Shown here: positions 5,845 through 7,788 of the stretch, in pieces
Numbering within the stretch: the stretch's first letter is position 1
Layout: each line of letters starts with the position of its first letter
Source of the DNA: Clostridium sp. CAG:221
GTDB lineage: Bacteria > Bacillota > Clostridia > Clostridiales > Clostridiaceae
NCBI GenBank assembly: GCA_000435835.1
Contig: FR883407.1
Coordinates: forward strand, 1 to 7,788
DNA: 7,788 nucleotides
Direction: 5' to 3'
Notes under the pieces: generated by a model
Seen by the model: only the letters and a program-made list of their open reading frames with translations
Told to the model about the DNA's origin: nothing
Databases searched by the model: none
Position numbers and translations under genes: made by a program

Positions 5845-7266
5845 ATGAAAATTACTTCTAAAGAAAAATATTCCTTTGGTTTAGGAGCTATAGGAAAAGA
5901 TGCTGTATATAATATAGTGGCTGTATATTTTATGTTTTATTTGACAGATGTATTAGGTATAAGTGTTGGATTTATTGGAGGATTATTTTTTGTAGCTAGA
6001 ATTTGGGATGCTGTGAATGATCCTATAATGGGGCTTGTAGTAGATAATACTAGAACAAAATGGGGAAAGTTTAGACCTTGGATATTAATTGGAACAATAA
6101 TTAATTCAATTATATTAATTTTATTATTTACTGATTGTGGATTAACTGGTAAATCACTTTATGTATACGTTTCGGTCATGTATATTTTATGGGGAATGAC
6201 ATATACCTTAATGGATGTTCCTTATTGGTCAATGCTTCCAAATTTAACAAGTGATAAAAAAGAAAGAGAACAAATTTCAGTAATACCAAGAATATTTGCT
6301 GCTTTAGCCGGACTTGCAATTAGTAGCTTAGGTCTAAAGATAGTAAGTGTTTTAGGTAAAGGAAATCAAAAGAGTGGGTTCTTATTATTTGCAATTATAG
6401 TCTCAGTAATATTTATAGTTACTATTTCAATAACTGTTAAAAATACAAGAGAACACAATTCATCTCAAGCAAATCAAGAAAAAACTACACTAAAGCAAAT
6501 GATGCTAGTTTTAGTAAAAAATGATCAATTAATAGCTTTTTTAGCATTAGTATTATTATTTACAATAGGACAACAAATAATAGCATCTATTCAACTATAT
6601 TACTTTAAATATGTAATAGGTTCAGAAGAGTTATTTACAATATTTGTTTCATTTTCAGGTATAGCAACAATATGTGGATTATTTGTATTCCCTAAAATAG
6701 TTGAAAAACTATCAAGAGTTAAGGTACATATATTAGGTTGTACTTTGCCAATAATAGGTATACTATTGTTGTTAATTGCAGGAATAATAGCCCCACAAAA
6801 TAGTCTATTAGTAGGATTATCAGGAATTATTTATAGTTTTGGTGGTGGGTTCTTTTCAGGAAGTCAAACAGTTGCTCTTGCAGATATTGTTGATTATGGT
6901 GAATATAAGCTAGGAACAAGAAATGAAAGTGTTGTTTTTTCAATGCAAACGTTATTAGCTAAAGTATCAACTGCTTTTAGTGGTTTATTAACAGGATTAA
7001 TTCTTTCAACAACAGGATATGTTCCTAATTCAGTTCAATCAGTATCTACAATAAATGGTTTAAGAGTTGTAATGACTGTAGTACCAGCAATATTTATTTT
7101 AATAAGTATAATAGTCTATAAAAAGTTTTATAAATTGAATGGAGAGTTATTGTCAAAAGTAATTATAACTCTAGAGGAGAAGAGAAGAAATGAATCTGGG
7201 TCATTAATTGTGGATATGGGTGAAATATCTGATATAGAAAACAGAATAAGTAAGGAGGTTAATTAA
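5845..7266 (+). CDS. melB: MelB-type galactoside:cation symporter (GPH family)
   Basis: This inner-membrane sugar importer is driven by co-transport of Na+, H+ or Li+. It belongs to the glycoside-pentoside-hexuronide:cation symporter family (TC 2.A.2), with the major-facilitator fold of 12 membrane helices. At 473 residues it matches E. coli MelB in length. The key MelB residues sit at the same positions: Asp19 (GAIGKD) and Asp124 (YTLMDVPYWS) for sugar, Asp55 and Asp59 (RIWDAVNDPIMG) for the cation. Asp347/Asp350 (ADIVDYGEYKLG) and Lys373 correspond to MelB Asp351, Asp354 and Lys377. RTKWGKFRPW follows helix 2, and a hydrophilic cytoplasmic tail starts about residue 430. No PTS IIA-like domain is fused. 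GGAGAG lies 6 bases before the ATG. MelB usually partners an alpha-galactosidase, whereas here the neighbour is a beta-galactosidase, so lactose or another beta-galactoside is the likely substrate. The symbol reflects family, not proven specificity. Confidence 0.93.
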   Translation: MKITSKEKYSFGLGAIGKDAVYNIVAVYFMFYLTDVLGISVGFIGGLFFVARIWDAVNDPIMGLVVDNTRTKWGKFRPWILIGTIINSIILILLFTDCGLTGKSLYVYVSVMYILWGMTYTLMDVPYWSMLPNLTSDKKEREQISVIPRIFAALAGLAISSLGLKIVSVLGKGNQKSGFLLFAIIVSVIFIVTISITVKNTREHNSSQANQEKTTLKQMMLVLVKNDQLIAFLALVLLFTIGQQIIASIQLYYFKYVIGSEELFTIFVSFSGIATICGLFVFPKIVEKLSRVKVHILGCTLPIIGILLLLIAGIIAPQNSLLVGLSGIIYSFGGGFFSGSQTVALADIVDYGEYKLGTRNESVVFSMQTLLAKVSTAFSGLLTGLILSTTGYVPNSVQSVSTINGLRVVMTVVPAIFILISIIVYKKFYKLNGELLSKVIITLEEKRRNESGSLIVDMGEISDIENRISKEVN

Positions 7267-7571
7267 TGATAATAAAATGTATTAACAAAAAAGGTTTTGA
7301 TAATTTAACATTAGATAAAGAATATGTAGTTATAGATGAGAGACAAGAATATTATGTAGTAATTAGCGATAATAATGAGGAAGTAATATGTAGTAAAGAT
7401 AGATTTATTGTGATTAGAGATAGTAAACTTATACAAAAAATAAAAGCTACAATTAATGAACTAAATTATCAAATTAAAAGTGATGGAAAAGATATAAAAC
7501 ATTATACTATAAGAAAAAATTCAAAAGGTGAAATAAAAGAAATATTAATAAAGTTTAAATATAACAACTAA
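7266..7571 (+). CDS. Small two-part beta-rich protein of unknown function, coupled to the symporter
   Basis: I do not recognise this 101-residue protein. Residues 1-48 alternate hydrophobic strands and turns (KCINKKGFDNLTLDKEYVVI, then YYVVISDN and DRFIVI), resembling short SH3-like barrel proteins seen in clostridia and their phages. Residues 55-101 look like a helix followed by strands (HYTIRKNS, EIKEILIKFKY). There is no signal peptide and no membrane segment, so it is probably cytoplasmic. Its ATG overlaps the symporter stop by one base (TAATG). Its ribosome binding site AAGGAGG (7252-7258) lies inside the last symporter codons, 7 bases from the start. It is thus translationally coupled and almost surely made with the transporter. 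A role in modulating transport or sensing is possible, but nothing in the sequence shows it. No clear rightward terminator follows. Confidence 0.75.
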   Translation: MIIKCINKKGFDNLTLDKEYVVIDERQEYYVVISDNNEEVICSKDRFIVIRDSKLIQKIKATINELNYQIKSDGKDIKHYTIRKNSKGEIKEILIKFKYNN

Positions 7572-7701
7572 GGATAGCTAACTATATGTTATATTAGAAG
7601 AAAATTTCTAGTATCATAATTAGATTTTGAATAATTAGTAATTGTAAAATTTTATATAAATAATATAGTCTATTGCAAGAAAGATTTCACTAATAAGTGA
7701 C

Positions 7702-7751
7702 ATAAAAAAAGAGTAGATAGATTTGCTTATTACACAAATCTAATCTACTCT
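7702..7751 (-). terminator. Strong leftward-reading terminator hairpin
   Basis: AGAGTAGATAGATTTG (7710-7725) pairs with CAAATCTAATCTACTCT (7735-7751) apart from a single bulged base, with a 9-base loop. The plus-strand A run at 7704-7710 is a T run on the minus strand, immediately after the stem. The terminator therefore serves a minus-strand gene lying right of the window. Rightwards the stem is followed by CCCTTCC, not Ts, so it is a poor terminator for the symporter operon. Confidence 0.7.
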
Positions 7752-7759
7752 CCCTTCCT

Positions 7760-7788
7760 GGGACTGTTGAAAGAATTGTGTAATATCA
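7760..7788 (+). mobile_element. Possible outer end of an IS256-like element (partial)
   Basis: The sequence starting GGGACTGTTGAAAGAATTGT and continuing GTAATATCA to the window edge resembles the terminal inverted repeats I associate with IS256-family (mutator-type) elements, which often contain TTGTGTAA some 15-20 bases from the tip. If so, the element extends rightwards past the window. No transposase sequence, second end or target duplication is visible here, and the comparison is from memory. Confidence 0.3.

Noticed and set aside
7687..7700. Small hairpin TCACTAATAAGTGA after the symporter operon
   Set aside because: Only a 5-bp stem with no T run after it; too weak to call a terminator.
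1..7788. tRNA, rRNA, CRISPR array or known riboswitch
   Set aside because: No cloverleaf, no regularly spaced direct repeats and no recognisable aptamer core were seen on either strand.

Overview
The window looks like chromosomal or accessory DNA from a low-GC Firmicute, most likely a Clostridium sensu stricto species. The DNA is strongly AT-rich, codons end mostly in A or T, ribosome binding sites are strong AGGAGG types, and intergenic regions are long and A/T-laden. The species cannot be named from sequence alone.

Layout: (1) Positions 1-38 hold a perfect 15-bp-stem hairpin with a T run. Beside it, on the minus strand, is a small charged, probably coiled-coil protein of unknown function (50-349). 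(2) Positions 350-1415 are about 1 kb without an intact gene. On the minus strand this stretch holds what look like decayed coding fragments, and its right end is the upstream region of lacZ. (3) Positions 1416-4442 (+) encode a full-length family GH2 beta-galactosidase. (4) A hairpin at 4535-4564 separates lacZ from a convergent LacI/GalR-family regulator (4572-5609, minus), whose N-terminal part and general sequence resemble EbgR/LacR-type repressors. (5) A 235-bp divergent control region (5610-5844) holds a near-consensus sigma-A promoter rightwards, a good candidate promoter leftwards, operator-like repeats and a triple 8-bp repeat. (6) Positions 5845-7266 (+) encode a MelB-type GPH-family sugar:cation symporter. 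It is followed, with a one-base TAATG overlap, by a 101-aa protein of unknown function (7266-7571). (7) The right end carries a strong terminator hairpin pointing leftwards and what may be the outer end of an IS256-like element that continues past the window.

Together, the central genes form a compact locus for using lactose or another beta-galactoside: the symporter imports the sugar, the intracellular beta-galactosidase splits it, and the repressor lying between them probably controls both. The parts least explained by known families are the 101-aa protein translationally coupled to the transporter, the pattern of operator-like repeats, and the decayed DNA upstream of lacZ. I did not find evidence for a wholly new biological system.
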